Source: Streptosporangiaceae bacterium (GTDB lineage: Bacteria; Actinomycetota; Actinomycetes; Streptosporangiales; Streptosporangiaceae). From it: a DNA stretch of 5,041 nt. Positions 1 through 5,041 of the stretch are shown piece after piece (positions within the stretch are counted from its first letter, which is position 1; each line of letters starts with the position of its first letter). The stretch is taken from the NCBI GenBank assembly GCA_030045215.1, contig JASIBJ010000243.1:1-5041 (forward strand), written 5' to 3'. Below the pieces are notes generated by a model that had not been told where the DNA came from, searched no databases, and was given only the letters and a program-made list of their open reading frames with translations. Both the position numbers and the translations under genes were made by a program.

Positions 1-10
1 CGATCGGCAA
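1..10 (-). CDS. Possible start of a divergent gene running off the left edge
   Basis: On the minus strand a purine-rich GGAGGAGG (plus positions 23 to 16) is followed after five bases by TTG (plus 10 to 8), then CCG and ATC before the window ends. This is the layout of a ribosome binding site and a non-ATG start codon. A good minus-strand promoter lies about 40 bases further upstream, which supports a real gene. Only three codons are visible, so the product cannot be read, and the true start could be a codon just outside the window. From established knowledge, M. tuberculosis kstR is divergent from fadE34, an acyl-CoA dehydrogenase of steroid side-chain degradation. By analogy this may be a steroid-catabolism gene, but nothing in the visible bases shows that. 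Confidence 0.4.
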
Positions 11-15
11 CTTGT

Positions 16-23
16 CCTCCTCC
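16..23 (-). promoter_or_regulatory. Strong Shine-Dalgarno for the divergent gene
   Basis: Read on the minus strand this is GGAGGAGG, an almost ideal anti-16S match, and it lies five bases before a TTG. No plus-strand function is apparent for the pyrimidine run. It is the main evidence that translation starts leftward at or just beyond the window edge. Confidence 0.5.
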
Positions 24-27
24 CCGA

Positions 28-57
28 CTGGCACTGAAAATTAGAACACGTTATACC
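28..57 (+). promoter_or_regulatory. Candidate kstR promoter
   Basis: CTGGCA at 28-33 (four of six matches to TTGACA), an 18-base spacer and TATACC at 52-57 (four of six matches to TATAAT) could start transcription near 64, giving a kstR leader of about 150 bases. The -10 overlaps the KstR operator, which fits autorepression. The match is weaker than that of the minus-strand promoter, and another start site nearer to 215 cannot be excluded. The rest of the leader is GC-rich and contains only short self-complementary stretches, such as GCCAGG/CCTGGC at 66-71 and 76-81. Confidence 0.35.
42..55. promoter_or_regulatory. KstR operator
   Basis: The 14 bases TAGAACACGTTATA match the published KstR consensus TnnAACnnGTTnnA at all eight fixed positions. 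AAC is at 45-47, GTT at 50-52, and the flanking T and A are at 42 and 55. The site lies upstream of a gene whose product looks like KstR itself, between it and a likely divergent gene. That is the position expected for autoregulation and for control of a steroid-catabolism gene. It overlaps candidate -10 boxes on both strands. The match is seen directly; binding is inferred from the family. Confidence 0.85.
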
Positions 58-78
58 TGTAGTGAGCCAGGCTGTCCT
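50..78 (-). promoter_or_regulatory. Minus-strand promoter overlapping the KstR operator
   Basis: On the minus strand, AGGACA (plus 78 to 73, four of six matches to TTGACA) is followed by a 17-base spacer and TATAAC (plus 55 to 50, five of six matches to TATAAT). The predicted transcript starts near 43 and has a leader of roughly 30 bases before the GGAGGAGG ribosome binding site. The -10 box lies inside the KstR operator, so bound repressor should block RNA polymerase directly. This is the best sigma-70-type promoter match I find in the window. Confidence 0.5.
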
Positions 79-214
79 GGCCAGGGCAAGGGCCGTCGCG
101 TTGCTAGGCTGGCCGGGCAGGAACCCGACCGGGCCGGCAATGCTCGCCGGATCAGGCGGCAGGCGCCATGCGCTGGTCGTGGGGGGACGTCCTGGGCGAT
201 GATGAAGGGCCGCC

Positions 215-835
215 ATGGCAACGCCGCGAACGCGTACTACCGAGTCAGCCGAGCCTGCTCTGGCCGAGGCCGACCTCGGCTCGGCGGCTCAGCGCGACCG
301 GCGTAAGCGCATCCTGGACGCGACGCTCGCGCTTGCCTCCAAGGGCGGTTATGAGGCGGTCCAGATGCGCGCCGTCGCAGAACGCGCCGATGTCGCCCTT
401 GGCACGCTCTACCGGTATTTTCCATCGAAGATCCACCTGCTGGTCTCGGCACTGGCTCGGGAGTTCGAGCGGGCGCAGGAGAAACTCGACCGCTCCCCGA
501 TACCCGGCGACACCGAGTACGAGCGGATGCTCTACGTCTTGGGCAAGATCACCAGGTCCATGCAGCGCGAGCCGCTGCTGATTGAGGCGATGACGCGAGC
601 GTTCATGTTCGCCGATCCGAGCGCCGCCAGCGAGGTCAACACGGTTGCGCGGATCATGGAGGAAATGCTCACCAAGGCGATGCACGATGGCGAGCCGACC
701 GCCGACGAACAAGCGATCGCTCGCGTGGTCGGAGATGTCTGGATGTCAAACCTGGTCGCCTGGGTGACCCGGCGCGCCTCGGCTAACGATGTGGCCAATC
801 ACCTGGAGGTCGCCGCCCGGCTGCTGCTGCGCTAG
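215..835 (+). CDS. kstR: KstR, TetR-family repressor of steroid catabolism
   Basis: This 206-residue protein is a DNA-binding repressor. In mycobacteria KstR controls the cholesterol-catabolism regulon and is released by a steroid side-chain CoA thioester such as 3-oxo-4-cholestenoyl-CoA. The TetR helix-turn-helix spans about residues 33-76, with the recognition part at 51-72 (ADVALGTLYRYFPSK). The stretches LASKGGYEAVQMRAVA and LYRYFPSK, and in the C-terminal ligand domain PLLIEAMTRA, FADPSAASEV and WVTRRASA, closely match M. tuberculosis KstR as I remember it. The N-terminus is a few residues longer. The ATG has AAGGG five bases upstream, and an in-frame TGA at 203-205 rules out an earlier start. 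An exact KstR operator upstream independently supports the identity. The ligand-domain specificity is inferred from homology. Confidence 0.9.
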   Translation: MATPRTRTTESAEPALAEADLGSAAQRDRRKRILDATLALASKGGYEAVQMRAVAERADVALGTLYRYFPSKIHLLVSALAREFERAQEKLDRSPIPGDTEYERMLYVLGKITRSMQREPLLIEAMTRAFMFADPSAASEVNTVARIMEEMLTKAMHDGEPTADEQAIARVVGDVWMSNLVAWVTRRASANDVANHLEVAARLLLR

Positions 836-837
836 AC

Positions 838-847
838 GGGCCGGCCC
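838..847. repeat. 10-bp perfect palindrome after the kstR stop
   Basis: GGGCCGGCCC begins two bases after the kstR TAG. A second perfect 10-bp palindrome, GCGGGCCCGC, follows at 864-873. No T-run follows either, so neither is a convincing intrinsic terminator. At this GC content such palindromes also arise by chance. The gap of 119 bases to the FUSC start contains no AACnnGTT match. Confidence 0.3.
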
Positions 848-925
848 TGCCGTGGGTCGTGACGCGGGCCCGCCTCGGGCCGCCTGCCGCGGGACGGCTG
901 CGGCTCTCGCGCCCCGGATGGCAGT

Positions 926-937
926 GGGCGTGTGCCC
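926..937. repeat. Short inverted repeat upstream of the FUSC gene
   Basis: GGGC-GTGT-GCCC has 4-bp arms and lies 17 bases before the chosen FUSC start. Its symmetry does not extend outward. It could be a small operator or chance. It is listed because it is the only dyad close to that start. Confidence 0.2.
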
Positions 938-944
938 GTGAGAC

Positions 945-950
945 TGTAAT
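945..950 (+). promoter_or_regulatory. Possible -10 box for leaderless FUSC transcription
   Basis: TGTAAT lies four bases before the ATG at 955, and that ATG lacks a recognisable ribosome binding site. A leaderless transcript, common in actinobacteria, would explain both. No credible -35 box is present at 16-19 bases upstream, so the support is weak. Confidence 0.2.
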
Positions 951-954
951 CACG

Positions 955-3282
955 ATGACACAGCAGACTCTGGTCAGGCAGCCCACGGGCCTGCGCGGGA
1001 TGCTGCATCCGGCGTACCGCCGATCGGCGCCCGGCGCCGGAGCCTCGCCCTGGAAGCCGCAGTGGTCGGTGCCCGCGGCTTTGCGCGCGGTGCGGGCGAC
1101 ACTGGTCGTTCCTAGCCTGCTGGCGCTGACTTTCAAAGGTCTTCACGATCCGCAGATGGCGATTTTCGCCGTATTCGGCAGCTTCGGCACCCTGGTGCTG
1201 ACCACATTCGGCGGGTCGCGGCTGGACAAGCTCGTCGCGCACTCCGGGCTGGCCGTGGCCGGCAGCGTGGCGCTGATCCTCGGCACCCTGGGCAGCGGTT
1301 CGGCCTGGGAAGCCGCCCTCGTCACCCTTCCGGTGGCGTTCGCGATCTATTTCGCGGGCGGCGCGGCCGGCCCGAACGCGGCCGCGGGCGTGACCGCGAC
1401 GCTGCTCGCCTTCATCCTCCCGATCGCGTCGGGTGGCGGGGCCAGCGACATTCCGTCCCGCCTCGCGGGCTGGTGGCTAGCCTCAGCGGTCAGCACGGCC
1501 GCCGTTGTTGCCCTGTCACCCCGGCCGGCGGGAGATCGGCTGCGCGAGTCGGCGGCGGGCCTGGCCGACGCGCTCGGCAACCATCTGCAGGCTGCCCTCG
1601 ACGGTACCGCCACGGCCACGGACGTCGAAGCCACGGTGGCCGCCAAGTCCGACCTGGTCAACGTGTTCAACGCGACTCCATACCGGCCGATCGGCCTGGC
1701 CACGGCCGACCAGGCCCTGGCCAGCCTCGTCGCCGTGCTCGAGTGGTGCACGTCGCTGGTAGTCGACGCGCTGCACGGCCAGGTGAACCTGAGCAACTGC
1801 GCGCCGGAGGACAAGGAGTTGCTGGCCGAATCGGCGGCAGCCCTGCGCGCGGTCGCCGGCCTGCTCACCGGCGGCGACGAGTCGCCGAGCATGGAGCGGA
1901 TCTGGAAGGCCAGGCAGGAAAGCGCCGCGCACCTGCGCGGCCTGGCGGGCAGCCCGCTGGTCGTGGGCAAGATGGCCGACTATGCCTTCCACGCCCAGGC
2001 CATCGGGGTATGCGCATCGGCGGCGGCGGCCGATGCGCTGATAGCCGTCCGGCGGCTCGACCCGGACGCCGCCGATGCCCAGCGGCAGCGCTGGCTCGCC
2101 GCCCAACTCGGCCAGCCGGAGGAGCCCCCCGCGGCCGATCCCAATGCGGCCGGGTTCCGGGGCCCTCTTCGTCCGTTGCCGCTCGGGCTGGGCCGGACCG
2201 TCCAGGCGGACGCGAGCATGCGCTCGGTCTGGTTCCGCAATAGTGCCCGCGGCGCGGCCGCGCTGGCCGTGGCCGTGGCCGTGGCGAGGATAACCGGCGT
2301 CCAGCATGCGTTCTGGGTGGTGCTCGGCACGCTTTCGGTACTGCGCACCAGCGCGGGTGCCACCGGGTCCACGGCGCTTCGGGCGCTCACCGGAACCGTG
2401 CTCGGGTTCATCGTCGGCGCGGCGCTGCTCGTCGGGATCGGGACCAGCCCGCTGGCGCTCTGGATAGCGCTGCCGATCGCGGTGCTGGTCGCCGCCTACT
2501 CGCCAGGGACCATGCCATTCACGATCGGGCAGGCGGCCTTCACGATAACCGTCGTCGTTCTCTTCAACATCCTCGTTCCGGCCGGCTGGAAGGTAGGCCT
2601 GCTCAGGGTCGAGGACGTCGCCATCGGCTGCGCGGTCAGCGTCGTCGTGGGCGCGCTCTTCTGGCCCCGCGGCGCCTCAGCCGTCGTCGGTGACAACCTC
2701 GCCGATGCGCTGCGGGCCGGTGCTGCCTACTTGGTCGAGGCGACCAGGTTCGTCCTTGGCCTGCCCTTGCGCGACCCCGGCCAGGCCGCTGCGGCGATCG
2801 CCGCCGGAATGCGACTGGACGACGCGGTGCGGGGATTCCTCACCGAGCAGGGCTCTAAACGGCTCGACAAGCAAGACCTGTTGGCGCTGACGATGGCGTC
2901 GCTGCGGCTCCGGCTCACCGCGTACTCGCTCGCCAGCCTGCCCGGACTGGAGGCGACGCGCGGCCATGCCACCAGGCAGTCGATGGGCGGTGAGGTTCGA
3001 GACACGCTGGCAGGTGACGCGGTGACGCTGGCGGGCTTCTATACCCAGATCGCCGGCCAGGTGGACAAGCCTGCCCGCGGTGGCGGATCGCCGGCGGATG
3101 TCCCGGTGCCCGCCTTGGCCTGCCAACGCGTGGCCGGGTCGGCCACGGCCGGTCCCGCCTATTTCCATCCGCAAGCCTTGTGGGTCCGCGATCACCTGAT
3201 CCATCTCGCATCACACTCCGCCGCTCTGGTCGAGCCCGCCCGTCGGCTGGCCGTGCTGAGACGAACTCCGTGGTGGCGCTAG
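955..3282 (+). CDS. FUSC-family inner-membrane transporter, two-bundle type
   Basis: From the ATG at 955 this is a 775-residue membrane protein of the fusaric acid resistance (FUSC) family, which includes putative efflux proteins for aromatic acids and similar compounds. I count about six hydrophobic segments at residues 44-187, a mostly helical soluble region at 190-425, six more segments at 428-571, and a soluble C-terminus of about 200 residues. The second bundle carries the family's conserved pattern: HAFWVVLGTLSVLR at 451-464, then ALRALTGTVLGFIVG, and later RVEDVAIG at 551-558. The reading frame extends upstream to a GTG at 859, but those 32 extra residues are Arg/Pro/Gly-rich and not membrane-like, so I prefer 955. 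No clear Shine-Dalgarno precedes 955. The gene lies 119 bases after kstR on the same strand. The substrate is unknown, and a steroid link is only suggested by position. Confidence 0.88.
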   Translation: MTQQTLVRQPTGLRGMLHPAYRRSAPGAGASPWKPQWSVPAALRAVRATLVVPSLLALTFKGLHDPQMAIFAVFGSFGTLVLTTFGGSRLDKLVAHSGLAVAGSVALILGTLGSGSAWEAALVTLPVAFAIYFAGGAAGPNAAAGVTATLLAFILPIASGGGASDIPSRLAGWWLASAVSTAAVVALSPRPAGDRLRESAAGLADALGNHLQAALDGTATATDVEATVAAKSDLVNVFNATPYRPIGLATADQALASLVAVLEWCTSLVVDALHGQVNLSNCAPEDKELLAESAAALRAVAGLLTGGDESPSMERIWKARQESAAHLRGLAGSPLVVGKMADYAFHAQAIGVCASAAAADALIAVRRLDPDAADAQRQRWLAAQLGQPEEPPAADPNAAGFRGPLRPLPLGLGRTVQADASMRSVWFRNSARGAAALAVAVAVARITGVQHAFWVVLGTLSVLRTSAGATGSTALRALTGTVLGFIVGAALLVGIGTSPLALWIALPIAVLVAAYSPGTMPFTIGQAAFTITVVVLFNILVPAGWKVGLLRVEDVAIGCAVSVVVGALFWPRGASAVVGDNLADALRAGAAYLVEATRFVLGLPLRDPGQAAAAIAAGMRLDDAVRGFLTEQGSKRLDKQDLLALTMASLRLRLTAYSLASLPGLEATRGHATRQSMGGEVRDTLAGDAVTLAGFYTQIAGQVDKPARGGGSPADVPVPALACQRVAGSATAGPAYFHPQALWVRDHLIHLASHSAALVEPARRLAVLRRTPWWR
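2265..2282 (+). repeat. Three tandem copies of GGCCGT inside the FUSC gene
   Basis: The hexamer GGCCGT is repeated three times and encodes an Ala-Val run within the first helix of the second membrane bundle (about residues 437-443). The unit keeps the reading frame, so copy-number change would lengthen or shorten the helix by two residues. It is probably ordinary low-complexity coding for a membrane helix. Confidence 0.5.
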
Positions 3283-3283
3283 A

Positions 3284-3295
3284 GGGCAGCTGCCC
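3284..3295. terminator. Palindrome after the FUSC stop, weak terminator candidate
   Basis: GGGCAGCTGCCC is a perfect 12-bp palindrome that begins one base after the TAG of the FUSC gene. In RNA it could fold as a 4-bp GC stem with an AGCU loop. No T-run follows. Actinobacterial terminators often lack one, but the stem is short, so termination is only a possibility. Confidence 0.25.
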
Positions 3296-3370
3296 GAGGC
3301 ATCGTGGCCCTGCGTGGCGCCCTGAGCACGGCGCGAGAACTACGGCGACAGCGTCGCGGAAAGCGTGCCA

Positions 3371-3445
3371 GTCATGATCAACAAAGCCCTTATAACGTTT
3401 TAGTAGCGCTGGCTGACACTTATGGGTTGCAGTCCGGTTTAGTCA
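3371..3445 (+). promoter_or_regulatory. AT-rich patch, likely promoter zone for the S53 gene
   Basis: This is the most AT-rich stretch of the window, lying between a GC-rich gene end and a GC-rich leader. It includes TATAAC at 3391-3396, which would be a good -10 box but has no clear -35, and CTGACA at 3413-3418, a good -35 box without a clear -10 at normal spacing. The region also holds the 6-bp palindromes TGATCA and AACGTT. A promoter is expected here for the downstream peptidase gene, but I cannot assign its boxes. Confidence 0.35.
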
Positions 3446-3465
3446 CTACGGTGCCGAGGTTAGGG

Positions 3466-3487
3466 GCCGCCCGCGGTTACGGGCGGC
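3466..3487 (+). other. Strong hairpin in the S53 peptidase leader
   Basis: GCCGCCCG at 3466-3473 pairs perfectly with CGGGCGGC at 3480-3487 across a six-base loop (CGGTTA), giving an 8-bp stem that is all G-C. A smaller hairpin, CGTC-AGCC-GACG, follows at 3508-3519, just before the ribosome binding site. No T-run follows the large stem. It could be a 5' stabilising stem, a regulatory leader or a terminator of upstream transcription. I tried to fit the ydaO-type (c-di-AMP), c-di-GMP and cobalamin riboswitch cores from memory and found no convincing match. Confidence 0.45.
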
Positions 3488-3523
3488 GGGAGTTCCCGGG
3501 CATTGGGCGTCAGCCGACGAACC

Positions 3524-3528
3524 GGAGG
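3524..3528 (+). promoter_or_regulatory. Ribosome binding site that fixes a TTG start
   Basis: GGAGG ends eight bases before TTG at 3537-3539, which is ideal spacing. The next in-frame ATG (3666) would remove the whole signal peptide and has no comparable site, so this Shine-Dalgarno decides the start. Confidence 0.8.
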
Positions 3529-3536
3529 AATCGCAC

Positions 3537-5041
3537 TTGAACTCAGCACCAAGGCCCAGGCGGCGAGCGGCCGCAGGGGCCGTCCTTGCTGTCGGGACAG
3601 TCGGCTCGCTGTTGCTGCTGTCGGCGGTGGCGCTAGCCCAAAGCACGACCAGCCCGGGCCCGGCGATGGTCGCCGTGCCGCAGGGTGTCACGCTTGCCGG
3701 ACTGAACGCCAAGCCGGTCTTCCCCGTGCGGCCCACCAAGCCGGAGGTCGTCTCGTTCGCGCTCAAGATGCGTCACGAGGGAGCGCTTGCGGGAGAGGTC
3801 GAAGCCGGAATCAGGCCCGGTCACTTCCTGTCCGTTGCAGAGTTCGCCGCGCGGTACGGCCAGCCGGAGTCCCAGATCAGGGCGCTTGAGAAGTACCTCG
3901 CCCGCTATGGCATCAAGACAACGGCCTATGCCGATCACCTTGTCGTCACGGCCCGCGGTACGGCCAGAGATTTCAACCGGGCACTTTCGGTGAAGCAGGC
4001 CGAATACAAGTCGGCGGCCATGCCTGCCCGCGACGGCGTCGCCGCTCGACCTGCGGTGGAGTTCCACGCGACCACTGACAGGCCGCTGCTGCCGAGGAAT
4101 CTCGCCTCGTTCATTGAGTCGATCCTGGGCCTCGACAACTATCCGATCTACAGCAGCACCGCTGTGCACGCGAACGTCGTGAGCCGCGCCAAGCCGTCGT
4201 CGGACCTGCAACTGGGCAACCGGACGCCGGCTGACTTCGCGGCGAACTATGGGCTGGACCCGCTGTACCGGAAGGGTGCGAAGGGCCAGGGCCAGACCAT
4301 CGGCATTGTGACGTTCGCCACCGTCCGCCCGGCCGACGCAACCCACTTCTGGTCGAAGGTGCTGCACATCAAGACCAAGCCGAACCGGATCACGCTGGAT
4401 AACGTGGACGGCGGCTCGGGCAAGGTCAGCTTCGAGCTCGGCTCGGGCGAGACCACGCTCGACGTCGAGCAGTCGGGCGCGGTCGCACCGGACGCGAACA
4501 TCGTTGTCTACCAGGCGCCGAACAGCGACTTCGGCAACGAAGACGCCTACGCCGCCGTGGCGAGCCAGAACCGGGCACAGACCGTGTCGTGCAGCTGGGG
4601 CGAGTCGGAGACCGTTCTCGAGGTCACGGCGGCTCAGGGCACTGAGTCCTCGACGCTGATCCAGGCCACCGACGAGCTGTTCCTTGAGCTCGCGGCTCAG
4701 GGCCAGAGCAATTTCTCCTCCGCCGGCGACAACGGCGCCTATGAGGCCACCGGTGACATCGGCACGACGAACCTGTCGGTCGACAACGCCGGCGACAGCC
4801 CGTTCACCACGACGGCGGGCGCGACCACGCTGGCCGGCATCATCCCGCTGGAGGATGAGTCGGACCCGACAGCAAATCCCACGGACGTCCGCATCCCGGC
4901 TCAGCGTGCCTGGGGCTGGGACTGGCAGTGGCCGTACTACGCGCTGTTCGGAGCCACGTCGGAAGCGCAGTTCGCTGTGGACGACATCACCGGCACCGGC
5001 GGCGGGTACAGCACCGCCGAGGTTCGGCCCAGCTACCAGAG
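3537..5041 (+). CDS. Secreted S53 (sedolisin/kumamolisin-type) peptidase, 3' truncated
   Basis: The visible 501 residues form the front of a secreted serine-carboxyl endopeptidase zymogen, a family usually active at acidic pH. Residues 1-34 are a signal peptide: Arg-rich start, hydrophobic core at 11-31, and ALA before a predicted cut at 34/35. The pro-kumamolisin activation domain runs from about 60 to 205, with SVAEFAARYG at 99-108 and GLDNYP at 198-203. The catalytic domain begins near TPADFAANYGLDPLY at 230. Glu305 and Asp309 form the family's ExxxD pair (GETTLDVEQSGAVAPDA), SCSWGE is at 351-356, and Asp398 in SSAGDNG is the likely oxyanion-hole aspartate. GGGYST at 488-493 and PSYQ at 498-501 are also typical of the family. 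The window ends before the catalytic serine (GTSxxxP region), so an intact active site cannot be confirmed. The start is TTG, with a strong Shine-Dalgarno. Confidence 0.9.
   Translation, partial: MNSAPRPRRRAAAGAVLAVGTVGSLLLLSAVALAQSTTSPGPAMVAVPQGVTLAGLNAKPVFPVRPTKPEVVSFALKMRHEGALAGEVEAGIRPGHFLSVAEFAARYGQPESQIRALEKYLARYGIKTTAYADHLVVTARGTARDFNRALSVKQAEYKSAAMPARDGVAARPAVEFHATTDRPLLPRNLASFIESILGLDNYPIYSSTAVHANVVSRAKPSSDLQLGNRTPADFAANYGLDPLYRKGAKGQGQTIGIVTFATVRPADATHFWSKVLHIKTKPNRITLDNVDGGSGKVSFELGSGETTLDVEQSGAVAPDANIVVYQAPNSDFGNEDAYAAVASQNRAQTVSCSWGESETVLEVTAAQGTESSTLIQATDELFLELAAQGQSNFSSAGDNGAYEATGDIGTTNLSVDNAGDSPFTTTAGATTLAGIIPLEDESDPTANPTDVRIPAQRAWGWDWQWPYYALFGATSEAQFAVDDITGTGGGYSTAEVRPSYQ

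Noticed and set aside
168..581. A plus-strand open frame starting 47 bases before kstR
   Set aside because: It overlaps kstR in another frame, and its Arg/Ser/Pro-rich product is typical of a shadow frame in GC-rich DNA.
1657..1670. A second AACnnGTT match (AACGTGTT) inside the FUSC gene
   Set aside because: It matches seven of eight fixed positions but lies deep in coding sequence (LVNVFNA), far from any start. It is probably coincidence.
1516..2307. Long minus-strand open frame opposite the FUSC gene, and a similar plus-strand one at 1473-2243
   Set aside because: Both are Arg/Gly/Ala-rich and lack family motifs. The FUSC frame has clear membrane segments and conserved patterns across the same region.
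3421..3536. A known riboswitch in the peptidase leader
   Set aside because: The region has structure, but I could not match the conserved cores of the ydaO-type, c-di-GMP or cobalamin classes from memory. It is kept only as an unassigned structured leader.
3304..3540. A 78-codon plus-strand reading frame whose TGA overlaps the TTG start of the peptidase gene
   Set aside because: It starts with GTG without a clear ribosome binding site, is Arg/Gly-rich with no recognisable domain, and crosses the AT-rich promoter zone and the hairpin. It is best explained as an open frame by chance.
3537..3640. A Tat-type signal peptide for the S53 peptidase
   Set aside because: Arginines are present at residues 8-10, but they are followed by Ala-Ala-Ala-Gly and not by the usual twin-arginine consensus. 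A Sec signal is the simpler reading.
3633..4367. A 244-codon minus-strand open frame opposite the peptidase gene
   Set aside because: It overlaps the pro-domain of a clearly recognisable S53 peptidase and has the biased composition of an antisense shadow.

Overview
The window looks like chromosomal DNA from a high-GC actinobacterium. Third codon positions are strongly G/C, GTG/TTG starts are plausible, and the first complete gene is a close relative of the actinobacterial cholesterol regulator KstR. The genus cannot be read from the sequence. The combination of KstR, a FUSC transporter and a secreted S53 peptidase does not match the Mycobacterium tuberculosis kstR neighbourhood as I remember it, so a non-mycobacterial steroid degrader is likely.

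Layout. (1) Positions 1-214 are a control region. An exact match to the KstR operator consensus (TnnAACnnGTTnnA) lies at 42-55. It overlaps a good minus-strand promoter and a weaker plus-strand one. A strong minus-strand Shine-Dalgarno sequence close to the left edge suggests that a divergent gene begins there and runs off the window. (2) 215-835 (+) is kstR, a TetR-family repressor. (3) 836-954 is a GC-rich gap with short palindromes and no operator match. (4) 955-3282 (+) encodes a 775-residue FUSC-family membrane transporter with two six-helix bundles. (5) 3283-3536 is an intergenic region with a palindrome right after the FUSC stop, an AT-rich patch, a strong hairpin and a good ribosome binding site. 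(6) 3537 to the window end (+) is a secreted S53 (sedolisin/kumamolisin-type) serine-carboxyl peptidase zymogen. It starts with TTG and is cut off before its catalytic serine.

How they fit together. The control region gives a classic autoregulatory circuit: KstR sits between itself and a divergent gene, presumably a steroid-catabolism gene, and should be released by a steroid acyl-CoA intermediate. The FUSC transporter follows in the same orientation and might be read through from kstR, but it has no recognisable KstR site of its own. A steroid-related export role is speculation. The S53 peptidase appears to be an independent transcription unit for extracellular protein degradation. I see no mobile element, CRISPR array, tRNA or rRNA, and nothing I would call a new system. 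The most informative parts are the KstR operator with its divergent promoter, the kstR-FUSC adjacency and the structured leader of the peptidase.
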